DNA of 64,000 nucleotides from Streptomyces sp. WZ-12 (lineage in GTDB: Bacteria > Actinomycetota > Actinomycetes > Streptomycetales > Streptomycetaceae). Made by a program: the position numbers and the translations under genes. The first letter of the stretch is position 1. Every line of letters starts with the position of its first letter. This document shows positions 17,129-26,144 of this stretch, piece after piece. The stretch is from contig NZ_CP118574.1 in NCBI RefSeq assembly GCF_028898845.1, positions 1 to 64,000 on the forward strand, given 5' to 3'. The notes below the pieces were generated by a model. It worked only from the letters and a program-made list of their open reading frames with translations. It did no database searches and was not told the origin of the DNA.

Positions 17129-19012
17129 TCACTCGACGATCAGGCGGTGTTCGGGCAGCACCACGGCGTCCAGTTCGGTCTCGGTGAGCAACTGGACCGC
17201 CTCGTCGAGGTCGTTGAGGATGGGGCGGCCGCCACCATTGGCACTGGTGTTGATGAGCACGGGCAGTCCTGTGCGGGCGGCGACCGCGTGGCACAGCCCG
17301 TGCAGCAGAGGGTGGGTATCGGGCCGGACGGTCTGGAGGCGGGCGGTGCCGTCGATGTGCCGGGCCTCGGCGAGTTCCCGAGCCCGGTCCGGCCGCACCC
17401 GCACCGCGAACAGCATGGTCTCGGTGTGGTCCAGCGGCCCGGTGAAATAGCGGTCGGCCACCTCCTCCGGGCAGATCGGCGCGACCGGCCGGAACCATTC
17501 GCGGCTCTTGATGGTCTGGGAGACGTATCGACGCGCGCCGCTCCAATGGGCCGAGACCAACAGCGAACGGTGCCCCAGGGCCCGCGGCCCGGTCTCCAGA
17601 CCGCCCTCCAGCCAGGCCACGCAGCGCTGGTCGGCCAGCAGGTCGGCGACGGAGTAGAGCAACTCCTGTTCGTCGTCCGGGCGTTGCACGGTCAGCCCGA
17701 GGTCGCTCAGCCGTCGGGCGAGGTCGGCGACCACGGCCGCCTGGTCCCTGCCTGGCTCGCCCAGGCCCGAGAGCGGTGGTCCGGCGTAGGCCAGTGACGC
17801 CGCTGCCGTGCGGCCCAGCAGGGCCGGCCGGTCAGCCGGGGCGGCGACGACCAGTGCCGCGCCCAACGCAATCCCCGAATCGTCGCAGCAGGTGGGGACG
17901 GACACCCGGGTGAACTGCCCGCATTCGGCCAGGCGGCTGTTGGCGGTGATGTTGAGCGCGCAGCCGCCCGCGTAGCAGAGCGTGGTGTAACTGGGAAAGA
18001 GTTGACTGATGCCGGTGACCAGTCGGGTCAGGTCCCACTCCACGGCAGTCTGCAAGGTGGCGGCCAGGTCGCGGCAGACACGGTCGTCCGGGGAGGTTCC
18101 GACGGGGGTGGTGCGGCCGTCGGCGGTGCGGATCTCGTCGGGGAAAACCGAGCCGAAGGAGTGCACGACGTCGTCGTCGGAGGAGTCGGCCAGGCCGGCG
18201 TCCAAGTACCCGCCGCTGTGAGGGTCGTACTCCCACCAGGTGTCGGCGTAGTGCAGCGCGGTGCCGGACAGTTGGTCCTCATCGAGCTGCTCGTACAGGT
18301 CCGGGGAGGCGCGCCGGGTGGACTGCGGGACGAGCATGGCGCGCAGCACCGGAAGGATGGCGGGGTCGGTCTGCCCGGTGGCCGTCAGCCCAAGCAGTTT
18401 GCCGGTGTCGAACTGGCTGCCGTGGATGCGGCGGGCGAGCGCCTCGTAGACCAGGCCGAAGCGCGGGCCGGTGCGGTTGGTGAAGGACATCACCGGGATG
18501 AGTTGGTCGCCGTCGCCCAGGCAGACCATGCCGCACTCGGCGTAGTTGCCCGTTCCGTCCAGCGCCAGCACCAGGGCCTTGCGAGCCCCGGAGGTGTAGT
18601 AGGCCAGGCCAGCGTGCGCGTAGTGGTGACGCACCGCGGTCAGGGTGATGTCGCCGAACTCCTTGGCCAGCGGCCAGTCCAGGGGTTTGATCACCCGGGT
18701 CACCACGTCTGTGAGGGGAGTACCTCCGGTGGCGGTCCAGCGGGCGTCCTCGTTGACGAGTTCGACCAGGGCCGGCGGCAGCACCCGGCACACCGGGGTG
18801 TACCAGTCGGCCACCGCGATGCGGGTCACCGGACTCGCCGCCCGCTGTCGCAGCTCGGCCAGCCACCCGGCGGCGGCTCGGGGGAAGTCGCCGTTGCCGC
18901 CGCACACATGGCGCAGGCCGAGGCGACGCTCGGCCTCGATGACGTGGTAGCCGTCCTCGTCGGTGAGGGCGGCGCCCGCGTCGTGGCCGAAGTGCATTCC
19001 GATCGTTGCCAT
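17129..19012 (-). CDS. NodU/CmcH-type O-carbamoyltransferase 2
   Basis: 627 residues, distinct from the carbamoyltransferase at 10774-12669 but with the same landmarks: AVRHHYAHAGLAYYTSG for the metal-binding histidines, LCYAGGCALNITANSRL for the nucleotide loop, GLETGPRALGHRSLL for the carbamoyl-phosphate region and VLINTSANGGGRPIL near the C-terminus. The start MATIGMHFGHDAGAALT is the family opening, at ATG 19012. Compared with copy 1 it is diverged enough that it is not a recent duplicate. Two such enzymes in one operon suggest two carbamoyl groups or two different acceptors. Confidence 0.9.
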   Translation of the reverse strand: MATIGMHFGHDAGAALTDEDGYHVIEAERRLGLRHVCGGNGDFPRAAAGWLAELRQRAASPVTRIAVADWYTPVCRVLPPALVELVNEDARWTATGGTPLTDVVTRVIKPLDWPLAKEFGDITLTAVRHHYAHAGLAYYTSGARKALVLALDGTGNYAECGMVCLGDGDQLIPVMSFTNRTGPRFGLVYEALARRIHGSQFDTGKLLGLTATGQTDPAILPVLRAMLVPQSTRRASPDLYEQLDEDQLSGTALHYADTWWEYDPHSGGYLDAGLADSSDDDVVHSFGSVFPDEIRTADGRTTPVGTSPDDRVCRDLAATLQTAVEWDLTRLVTGISQLFPSYTTLCYAGGCALNITANSRLAECGQFTRVSVPTCCDDSGIALGAALVVAAPADRPALLGRTAAASLAYAGPPLSGLGEPGRDQAAVVADLARRLSDLGLTVQRPDDEQELLYSVADLLADQRCVAWLEGGLETGPRALGHRSLLVSAHWSGARRYVSQTIKSREWFRPVAPICPEEVADRYFTGPLDHTETMLFAVRVRPDRARELAEARHIDGTARLQTVRPDTHPLLHGLCHAVAARTGLPVLINTSANGGGRPILNDLDEAVQLLTETELDAVVLPEHRLIVE

Positions 19013-19119
19013 GGCACCAATCACCCTTCCTCGACCCAAACGGGGTTCGCGGGGCACGGTCGTGGATCGACAACCCGCCCCGCGGGACGGACTGTTGCGT
19101 GGGTCGTTGGGCGGACCGG

Positions 19120-20703
19120 TCAGGACAGGGCGGCAAGGCTCTGGACGTGGTGGCGCTCCAGGAGGCCCTGCACCACCTCACGCATGTAGGCGCAGTAGCC
19201 GGGCGACATCACCTGGATCGAGCCGTTCTCCTCCTCCAACGCACCGGCGGAGCCACCCGAGCAGGTGCCTTGGAGCTCACAGCCCTGGCAGCCGGGGCCG
19301 TTGGTGTAGGCCCGCATGCCGTAGTCCTGGTAGGCGGGCGAGGAGAAGATGCCGCGCCAGTCATCGATGGTGCCCAGTTTGCGGGCGGTGGCCTTGCAGG
19401 CGAAGACGCTGCCGTTGGGCTCGATGGAAAGTTGGCGGCCGACCGCGGGGCAGGTCTTGTAGTCGGCCTGCTCGGCCCACTTGGACTCGTCGATGATCAT
19501 CTGGAAGGTCTGGTACCAGTAACCGCTGAGCTGCACGCCGAGCTCGCGCCCGTAGTCGACTGCGGTCAACAGCCGCTGCGCCACGTCGTGTGGGCTGTGC
19601 TTCTGGAAGAACTCCCTGGCCTGGAACGACACGATGACGTCGAGGGTGTCGAGTCCGGCCTCGGCGATGAAGTCAATGAGCGGGGTACCCCACTTGTCCC
19701 AGGTGTACTGGGAGAGCACCGTGGTGATGCTCACCGGGACGCCGGCGGCCTTCATGTCAAGGATCGCCTTGCGGACCACGGCCCACGAGGTGCGCTGTTG
19801 TTGTCCGCCGCGGAACTCGCCGGTCTCCGGGACCAGGTAGTCGATGGAGACGGTGGTGTCGACGCGGTGCCTGGCGAGGGCCGCCAACAGTTCGTCGTCG
19901 ATGCGGGAACCGTTGCTGGTCAGGTCGTAGGAGAGGGTGACCCCGTCGTGACTGTCGCCGAAGGTGCGCAGCACGTGCAGGATGGTGCCCCGCGCCAGGG
20001 TGGGCTCGCCGCCGAAGAACGACACCGTCAGATGGCCGCCACCATTGGCCTTGCGCAGCTCGATGGCCTCTTTGATGGTCTTCTCGGCCACCTCGCGCGA
20101 CATGTGCATCGAGGGGTTGCGGCCCTGGTCCAGGCCGTGGTTCCAGTCACCCTTGGCGAGTGTGGGACCCGAGTCCTGGTGGGAGGGGCCGGCCTCATCG
20201 CGCGAGCGGCGCAACTCGACCAGAACCGGGCCGGGTTTCACCGACTCGCCGGAGGTGTTGCGCTCCTCGACGCCACCGTCGAAGTTGTAGGCGAAACAGC
20301 CCTGACAGGAGAAGTTGCAGGCATTGGTCAGCACGAGCTGGATGGAGGAGTGGAACACACCGCTACCGAGGGCGTCCTGCCGGCTCTCCAGTAGACCGTC
20401 GATCTCCCTGGCCTCGTCATGCCCGGCCTCGACGAGGAACCGTGCCTCGACGAGGTCCCGCAACGAGGCGTCGCCCACCCGCTCCCGCAGTCGGTCCCAA
20501 CTGATGCCTTGGGCGGCGTCCTTGAGGAGTTCGACGATGTCCCGATCGATCAACCGCGCATTCCCGAACAGGGAATGGAATGCCATGGTCCGCTCGTCAT
20601 CCCCAAAAGAATGGAGTCGACCTCCGAATGCGCTGAAATCCCGGTCGCCGGCGGCACGCAGGGTGCGGACGTAGCGCGAGGACTGGTACATCGAATTCTG
20701 CAT
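19120..20703 (-). CDS. Radical SAM/SPASM peptide-modifying enzyme
   Basis: 527 residues from ATG 20703. The N-terminal 110 residues end in ASLRDLVEARFLVEAG, a winged-helix-like segment similar to the peptide-recognition part of other peptide-modifying radical SAM enzymes. The radical SAM CxxxCxxC is CNFSCQGC (Cys129, 133, 136), followed by FFGGEPTL for SAM. A C-terminal SPASM domain carries CPAVGRQLSIEPNGSVFACK and GCQGCELQGTCSGGS. The usual fourth cysteine of the CX2CX5CX3C group is a serine here. Between the first motif and the next barrel strand there is an unusual insertion of about 50 residues rich in polar residues. It lies 200 bases downstream of the peptide gene and probably modifies that peptide. 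Confidence 0.9.
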   Translation of the reverse strand: MQNSMYQSSRYVRTLRAAGDRDFSAFGGRLHSFGDDERTMAFHSLFGNARLIDRDIVELLKDAAQGISWDRLRERVGDASLRDLVEARFLVEAGHDEAREIDGLLESRQDALGSGVFHSSIQLVLTNACNFSCQGCFAYNFDGGVEERNTSGESVKPGPVLVELRRSRDEAGPSHQDSGPTLAKGDWNHGLDQGRNPSMHMSREVAEKTIKEAIELRKANGGGHLTVSFFGGEPTLARGTILHVLRTFGDSHDGVTLSYDLTSNGSRIDDELLAALARHRVDTTVSIDYLVPETGEFRGGQQQRTSWAVVRKAILDMKAAGVPVSITTVLSQYTWDKWGTPLIDFIAEAGLDTLDVIVSFQAREFFQKHSPHDVAQRLLTAVDYGRELGVQLSGYWYQTFQMIIDESKWAEQADYKTCPAVGRQLSIEPNGSVFACKATARKLGTIDDWRGIFSSPAYQDYGMRAYTNGPGCQGCELQGTCSGGSAGALEEENGSIQVMSPGYCAYMREVVQGLLERHHVQSLAALS

Positions 20704-20903
20704 GGTTGATGCTTTCTCCCTGCGTCTGACGACTTCCGACACGACGCACCGCACGACTCAGGGGCACGGTGTACGGCATGAGGCACGGCGCCGGGGAAAC
20801 ACCCCGACGCAGCGCCGTTGGACACGGGCCGATCCCACCCCACAGCCCGGCCCCGCGACAGACCGGGGCCCGGCCGATGGCGGGCCCCGGGGAACTTCAG
20901 CCC

Positions 20904-21071
20904 TTAGGCCGACGTACGCTCTTCCTGCTGCTCAGCGGGGACCGAGACGGCCTCCGCCTGCTTGCGGGCGGGCGTGATCGTCGGGGCGTTGCCCTTGTCC
21001 GGCGAGACGAACGCACACGGACGGGACGACGCGGTGACCGCAGGGCGGACGACCTTCTTGACTTCGGCCAT
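20904..21071 (-). CDS. 55-aa putative RiPP precursor peptide
   Basis: The gene starts at ATG 21071 with GAGGAGGG four bases upstream, the strongest ribosome site in the operon, and ends at TAA 20904. The peptide begins MAEVKKVVRPAV and has one cysteine (Cys19) in SSRPCAFVSPDKGNAPT, then a charged, glutamine- and glutamate-rich tail ending QQEERTSA. There is no signal peptide, membrane helix or known domain. Its size, position directly before the radical SAM gene and strong translation signal mark it as the likely substrate. Which part is leader and which core is unclear; Ser, Pro, Asp, Lys and Asn around Cys19 could be modified, and the C-terminal tail may be a follower. Confidence 0.7.
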   Translation of the reverse strand: MAEVKKVVRPAVTASSRPCAFVSPDKGNAPTITPARKQAEAVSVPAEQQEERTSA

Positions 21072-21497
21072 ATGACCCTCCTCAGTAGGTGCGACACCAA
21101 CGCGCCCAACTGAAGCAGAGAAAAGGATTACTCGAAAAGTCTTCTACCGGTCATCGTTGACGAAAGACCCAGAGCTCACTCGATCACCAATTCGGCAACA
21201 TTCTGGGCGCGTTGAAGAAAAACGATCTCTCCTTCCACCACGCGACCTGCTCCCATCCTCGAATCATTCAGCACGCCGGCGGAATCCCCCACAATCGGCC
21301 GCATCAGAGGGCGCCCTCCTCCCCCCTCCGCGCGGGTTGAAATTCAGCCAGGAACGCGACGGGACACGGGGACGGAGCGGGGAGCGTGCATCCCACGCCT
21401 GCTGGGCGCGACGAGACCCCGCCGATCAGAGCGACCAAGCCGAGGTCGGTCGGGAACGGCCGTCGCCGGGCCTGGCGCGGGCTGACGGTGCGGTAGT
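21072..21497. promoter_or_regulatory. Upstream region of the peptide operon
   Basis: About 430 bases of mixed GC with no supported gene. The first 200 bases are AT-richer than the genes around them and are the natural place for the promoter of the 21071-to-10620 operon. I could not define operators. Confidence 0.4.
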
Positions 21498-21790
21498 CGG
21501 CCTCAGGCCAGCGCCTCGCGGAGAATGCGAACAGCCTTCGGCTCGACTCCGTGCAGCGCCAACAGTGCGGCACCGGTCACCTGGGCGAGCTGCGCAAGCG
21601 CGCTGATGCCGGCACCGGCGAGGGCCCGGGCAGCCGGCCCTCCGATGGATGGCCTTGGACAGGTCACCGACCTCACCGGTCGTCACGGAATCCCCTGCGG
21701 CGATGCGTGCGGCCAACCGCTTCGGCGCACGCGAACACCCCGAACTACCCACCACCTGGACGCCGTTGATTCTGCCCTCGGCTCCTTGGA
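21498..21790 (-). pseudogene. Broken paralogue of the HhH-domain gene at 32264-32782
   Basis: On the minus strand, KRLAARIAAGDSVTTGEVGD and the ending KAVRILREALA are nearly identical to the C-terminal half of the intact gene at 32264-32782. At about 21644-21651 the bases GATG are doubled compared with the intact copy, which shifts the frame and destroys the middle. The N-terminal half is missing or too diverged. So this is a relic, not a gene. Confidence 0.75.
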
Positions 21791-21851
21791 TCATCTGCTC
21801 AACACCGTTTCGCGGCCGTCGCGAACGACGGCTCGACACAGGGAGGACGGC

Positions 21852-23456
21852 ATGACGACAACGGTCCTGGACGCGGTCACCCACCTTCTGCGCGAGACCG
21901 GCATGACCACCGTGTTCGGCAACCCGGGCTCCACCGAACTCCGCATGTTCCGCAACTGGCCCGACGACTTCACCTACGTCCTCGGACTCCAGGAGTCCTC
22001 GGCCCTCGCCATGGCAGCCGGCCACGCCCTCGGCACACAGCGCGCCGCATTCGTCACCCTGCACTCAGCCGGTGGCGTCGGCCATGCCCTGGGCGCCGTC
22101 TTCAATGCCTACCGCGACCGCGTACCACTGGTGATCGTCGCCGGCCAGCAAGCGCGCTCCCTGCTCCAGTTACGCCCCTTCCTCGGAGCCGACGAGCCGG
22201 AGCAGTTCCCACGTCCTTACGTGAAAGCCGCCCGCCAACCTCAACGTGCCGCCGACGTACCGGCCGCCCTCGCCGAAATGCACCGCATCGCGATGACGCA
22301 TCCGCGCGGGCCGGTATTCCTGTCCGTCCCCGAGGACGACTGGGACCAGCCAGCCGAACCCGTCCAACCACGCGCAGTACATGGTGGATTCACCGCCGAC
22401 CCAGACGCCCTCACCGCACTCGCCGCCCGCCTCAACACCTGCGGACGACCCGCACTGGTCATCGGCCCCGGCGTCGACGACGAAGCCGCACTCCCCCAGG
22501 CCGTCGCCCTCGCCGAACGCATCCGCGCAGCCGTCTGGTTCAGCCCCCTGTCCGGTCGCTCCGGCTTCCCCGAAACACACCCCTACTTCCAAGGCATCCT
22601 GCCACCCGTCGCGGGCCCACTGGCAGCGTGCTTAGAGCCGTACGACGTCGTCGTCGCGCTCGGGGCCCCCGTCTTCACCTACCACGTCGCCGACGACGGC
22701 CCCCTACTGGCGCCAGGCACCGAACTCTTCCACCTGGACTGCGACCCGACCCAGGCAGCATGGCTGCCCACCGGCACAAGCCTCATCACCACACTGCGAC
22801 CCGCCCTGGCCCAACTCGCCACACTCGTCGGCCCATCCGACCGCAATCCACCGCCCACACGCCGGCAACCAGCACCCGTCAACGCGAGCGCGAACAACGC
22901 CCTCACACCCGAACTGGTCCTCGACCAACTCCACCAACGCCTCCCCCACAACCGCGTACTCGTCGAGGAAGCCCCCAGTCACCGCGACGTACTGCACGCA
23001 CGCATACCCATCAGCCTCCCCGGCGGATTCCTCACCACCGGCAGCGGCGCACTCGGCTGGGGCCTACCCCTCGCCATCGGCCGCGCCCTCGCCGACCGAC
23101 AACGGGTGGTGTGCGTCCTCGGCGACGGCTCAGCGCTGTACTCCATACAGGCACTCTGGACCGCAGCCCAACACCAGGCACCCGTCACCTTCATCGTCCT
23201 CGACAACAACGGCTACCAGGCAGTCAGTGCCCTCGGCCGCCGCCTCGGCATCACACCAGTCCCCGGCACAGACATCCACGGCGTCAACTTCACTGCTCTC
23301 GCCACATCATTCGGCTGCCCAGCAAGCTACGCAGACCACTCTCACAACCTCGGCACGGCCCTAGACCACGCAATCACGTCGCTCGGCGACGACGACGGTC
23401 CTCACCTCCTCCACCTCCGCGTCACCGACACCGCCGGACTGCTCTACGAACCCTGA
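21852..23456 (+). CDS. mdlC: Benzoylformate decarboxylase-like ThDP enzyme
   Basis: 534 residues starting at ATG 21852, with GGAGGA seven bases upstream. The N-terminal part has FGNPGSTELRMF, matching the loop with the active-site serine of MdlC, and LHSAGGVGHALGAV, where the active-site histidine lies. The C-terminal part has LGDGSALYSIQALW and LDNNGYQAV, the ThDP-Mg motif. The enzyme family splits benzoylformate or similar 2-oxo acids into aldehyde and CO2. Codon 107 is TTA, so translation probably depends on bldA. It stands alone on the plus strand, with no mandelate racemase or dehydrogenase nearby, so the true substrate is uncertain. Confidence 0.85.
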   Translation: MTTTVLDAVTHLLRETGMTTVFGNPGSTELRMFRNWPDDFTYVLGLQESSALAMAAGHALGTQRAAFVTLHSAGGVGHALGAVFNAYRDRVPLVIVAGQQARSLLQLRPFLGADEPEQFPRPYVKAARQPQRAADVPAALAEMHRIAMTHPRGPVFLSVPEDDWDQPAEPVQPRAVHGGFTADPDALTALAARLNTCGRPALVIGPGVDDEAALPQAVALAERIRAAVWFSPLSGRSGFPETHPYFQGILPPVAGPLAACLEPYDVVVALGAPVFTYHVADDGPLLAPGTELFHLDCDPTQAAWLPTGTSLITTLRPALAQLATLVGPSDRNPPPTRRQPAPVNASANNALTPELVLDQLHQRLPHNRVLVEEAPSHRDVLHARIPISLPGGFLTTGSGALGWGLPLAIGRALADRQRVVCVLGDGSALYSIQALWTAAQHQAPVTFIVLDNNGYQAVSALGRRLGITPVPGTDIHGVNFTALATSFGCPASYADHSHNLGTALDHAITSLGDDDGPHLLHLRVTDTAGLLYEP

Positions 23457-23568
23457 GAACCACTACCTGTACGCCTGCGGTCCGTCAATGCGGACTGGCA
23501 CCCAGCGGCGCGCGACGCAGGAACGATATCCACGTCGCGCGCCGTCAGGCGTCGTCGTCTACTGACGG

Positions 23569-23703
23569 TTAGCTGGTGACGTTTCCGACACTCCAGTCAG
23601 AGCTCCTGCCACTGTCACCGTCGTCTGCGTTGGCCACAGCGGCGCCGGCAAGCACGGCGGTGGCGGCCAGCAGGACGGCTGCGATGGCGGTTCGTATGCG
23701 CAT
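23569..23703 (-). CDS. Small secreted peptide (44 aa)
   Basis: Starts at ATG 23703 with GAGGAG six bases upstream, ends at TAA 23569. The N-terminus MRIRTAIAAVLLAATAVLAG is a typical signal peptide with a cleavage site after AVANA. The mature part would be only about 18 residues and acidic (DDGDSGRSSDW). Streptomyces encode many such small secreted proteins of unknown role. No cysteine, so no disulfide or lanthionine. Confidence 0.7.
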   Translation of the reverse strand: MRIRTAIAAVLLAATAVLAGAAVANADDGDSGRSSDWSVGNVTS

Positions 23704-24318
23704 GATGTGCTCCTCTTGTCTTTGATTGGGACCTTGCCTCTTCACGATTGCAGCGACGGAGGGGGCGTACGCGCTGTGTTGGTCCATTGGTGTCTGTCAC
23801 GGCACCAGTGCATGGAAGTAGCGATAGGTCCGGCCCGCGTGTCCTGGCCTTTTTGCTGCCTCTTCCCCACACGCTTCCCCAGGCAGAGCCAACACCGTGG
23901 CACGCCGCACCCCTGTGTGTTCGACACCGGCCCGATGTTCATCCCAAGACATGCGCCTCCGACTACGTAGGGCCGGTTCCCCTCCGGGCAGCAGCTCAGC
24001 AATGGGCCCGTCGCCTTGAAGGCGGGGTGGAGCACAACCGGTGCCCGGAAGGTGGGGCAGATCGCAGGACGAGGCGGGGCCCCTCGTCGTTGGCCTGGGG
24101 ATCTCTCTCAACACGCAGCATCCGAGGAGCCCCTGCTGCTTCCGCATCTTCCATGCTCGACATCCCTCACGAGCGAGTTCGCCGAGCCTGTCAAGTCTCC
24201 CGACTGTTCCATGCCCGTCAGCGCGAGGTGAAGTCATCGTGGCGGAAGCCGGTTGCTTCCAACCAGTTGCTTCCAAGGGCCCGGAACGAGGCGCCAACGT
24301 CGTTGTTACGGTCGGGGG
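23704..24318. other. Non-coding stretch between the secreted peptide and the SUKH gene
   Basis: About 610 bases. Frames exist on both strands, but none shows a family motif or a good ribosome site. The left end must hold the promoter of the secreted peptide gene and the right end that of the SUKH gene. Confidence 0.4.
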
Positions 24319-24876
24319 ATGGACACCTGGGATGCGGACGCCGTACGCGGCCGGATACGACAGATGGCGGCGCAGGACCCCACGCACGAACGCTTCGGGG
24401 CCGACACACACCGGTACGAGCTGACGCCCGTGCTGCCGGAGGCGGAGATCAAGGCATTCGAGGAGGCTCACCGCATTGAACTTCCCCTGGGATACCGGTC
24501 GTTCGTCACGCAGGTGGGAAATGGCCCCGCCGGCCCCGGCCACGGGCTGATGGCCTTGACCACACCCCGCGCAGAGGCCAGCGAAGGGGAGGAGTGGGCC
24601 GTGGACGACGAGTGGGAAGAAGACCGGCTGCCGGGCCGACTCGCCGCACCGTTCTGCCTCACCGAACCCCTACCCGGCCGCATCACAACACCAGTCGGAG
24701 AACTCACCCAAGGCACACTCATGCTGACCGAAGAGGGCTGCGGCACCTACATCCGGCTGATCCTCAACGGTCCACGAACAGGCGAGATCTGGCGAATCGA
24801 TCCCGACTGGGGCGGCTTCGTCCCGACAAGCCCCGACTTCCGCACCTGGTACACCAAATGGCTGGACCGCCAATGA
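24319..24876 (+). CDS. SUKH (SMI1/KNR4) family protein
   Basis: 185 residues. ELPLGYRSFVTQVGNGPAGPG is the SUKH signature (LPxxYxxFLxxxGNG), with EAEIKAFEEAHRIELP before it and WRIDPDWGGF later. SUKH proteins often act as immunity proteins to polymorphic toxins, or as general protein-interaction modules. No toxin gene is next to it, so it may be an orphan immunity protein. Start ATG 24319 follows GGGGG. Confidence 0.85.
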   Translation: MDTWDADAVRGRIRQMAAQDPTHERFGADTHRYELTPVLPEAEIKAFEEAHRIELPLGYRSFVTQVGNGPAGPGHGLMALTTPRAEASEGEEWAVDDEWEEDRLPGRLAAPFCLTEPLPGRITTPVGELTQGTLMLTEEGCGTYIRLILNGPRTGEIWRIDPDWGGFVPTSPDFRTWYTKWLDRQ

Positions 24877-24899
24877 ACGCACCACTCACGCCGGCCGGG

Positions 24900-26144
24900 T
24901 CAGAGAGGCGCCAGCCAGGTTGCGATCTCCTCGACCACGGTCGGCTCGACGTGCCCTGGTCGTGCGTACTCGGCCGGGGTGGCGGGGCCACTACCGGGGA
25001 TGAAGAGGTGGTTGGCGTCCTGATGGATTCGGATCACTACCTCGGGCCGGTCCGCCAGGGCGTCCTGCCAGCGCGACAGGTCATCGGCGACGGTGACCTG
25101 ATAGTCCCGCCCGCCTTGCAGGATCAGCATGGGGCAGGTCAGTCCGGCTGCCGTCACCACCGGGTCATAGGCACGCAGATCGAGCCAGTAGGCGGCGGAG
25201 AAGCCGAGCGGCAGCAGTTCCGGTGGTGTGCCGGGGGTGAGTTCGGGGCCCGCCACGACGGCGGCCTGCTTGATGAGCGCGGCCACCGCCTCGTCCGTGC
25301 TGGGACCAGGGGCGAGCGCCGCGAGGTAGCGAGCCACTCGCACGACCGCCTGATGCATCGGTTGCGTGTCCGCGGCGAGCAGTACCAGACCCGCGATTGA
25401 GGGGTCGGCAGCAGCGATCCGGGGGGCCACCTTGCCGCCCATGCTGTGGCCGAGCAAGTGGATCCGGTCCGAGGCCACTTCGGGCTGGTGCCGGAGCAGT
25501 TGGACAGCGGCGAGTGCGTGTGGCAGGTACTCGTCGGTCATGGTGAAGTCCGATGACAGGCGGTCCGGGTGCGCGAACGTCATTTTGTCGAAGCGAAGTA
25601 CGGCCACCTGTCGAGAGGCGAGCCCCCAGGCGAGGTCTTTGAGCGGCTTGTTCGGGCCGCTGCTCTCGTCCCGGTCGAAGGCGCCGCCACCGCTGAGCAG
25701 CACCACGGCAGGCGACGGTCCCGGGCCAGCAGGCAGGCTCAACGTGCCGGGCACGGCGAGCGGCCCCTCGCCAAGCAGGACTTCCCGCTCCGTGAACCGG
25801 TCTGGGGTCGCGTAGTGGGGCGGCTGCCACTCGGCGTCGCCGTCCGGAGCGAGCCGCAGACCATGCAGCAGGCCGTCACCGTCAACCAACGTGACCACGG
25901 TGAAGCTGCCGTTAGTGCAGGTCACGGGGATGCGCACGCGCGTCAAGCCGGCGGTGTTGGGCTCGCTCACCGGCTCTCCGATCGCATGAACCCCGCCCTG
26001 CTCGGCGACCTCGGCCGCCCACGCGAGCCGCAGCGCCTCGGCGGAGACCGCGGTACGCAGCGGTGGCGCGAACAGCTTCACGATCTGGGCGAAATCCTCT
26101 GCCCGTAACAGCACGGCGAAGCCCCGTGCCGCGTCCAGTTCCAT
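24900..26144 (-). CDS. Alpha/beta hydrolase with N-terminal DUF3887-like domain
   Basis: 414 residues. Residues 1-100 look like a DUF3887 (NTF2-like) domain, then an alpha/beta hydrolase with GGGAFDRDES for the oxyanion region, the nucleophile elbow LLGHSMGGKVAP, an acidic residue at LQGGRDYQVT and the catalytic histidine in DANHLFIPG. It is likely a serine esterase or peptidase-like hydrolase. No signal peptide. Start ATG 26144. It is divergent from the HTH regulator at 26215, which may control it. Confidence 0.85.
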   Translation of the reverse strand: MELDAARGFAVLLRAEDFAQIVKLFAPPLRTAVSAEALRLAWAAEVAEQGGVHAIGEPVSEPNTAGLTRVRIPVTCTNGSFTVVTLVDGDGLLHGLRLAPDGDAEWQPPHYATPDRFTEREVLLGEGPLAVPGTLSLPAGPGPSPAVVLLSGGGAFDRDESSGPNKPLKDLAWGLASRQVAVLRFDKMTFAHPDRLSSDFTMTDEYLPHALAAVQLLRHQPEVASDRIHLLGHSMGGKVAPRIAAADPSIAGLVLLAADTQPMHQAVVRVARYLAALAPGPSTDEAVAALIKQAAVVAGPELTPGTPPELLPLGFSAAYWLDLRAYDPVVTAAGLTCPMLILQGGRDYQVTVADDLSRWQDALADRPEVVIRIHQDANHLFIPGSGPATPAEYARPGHVEPTVVEEIATWLAPL

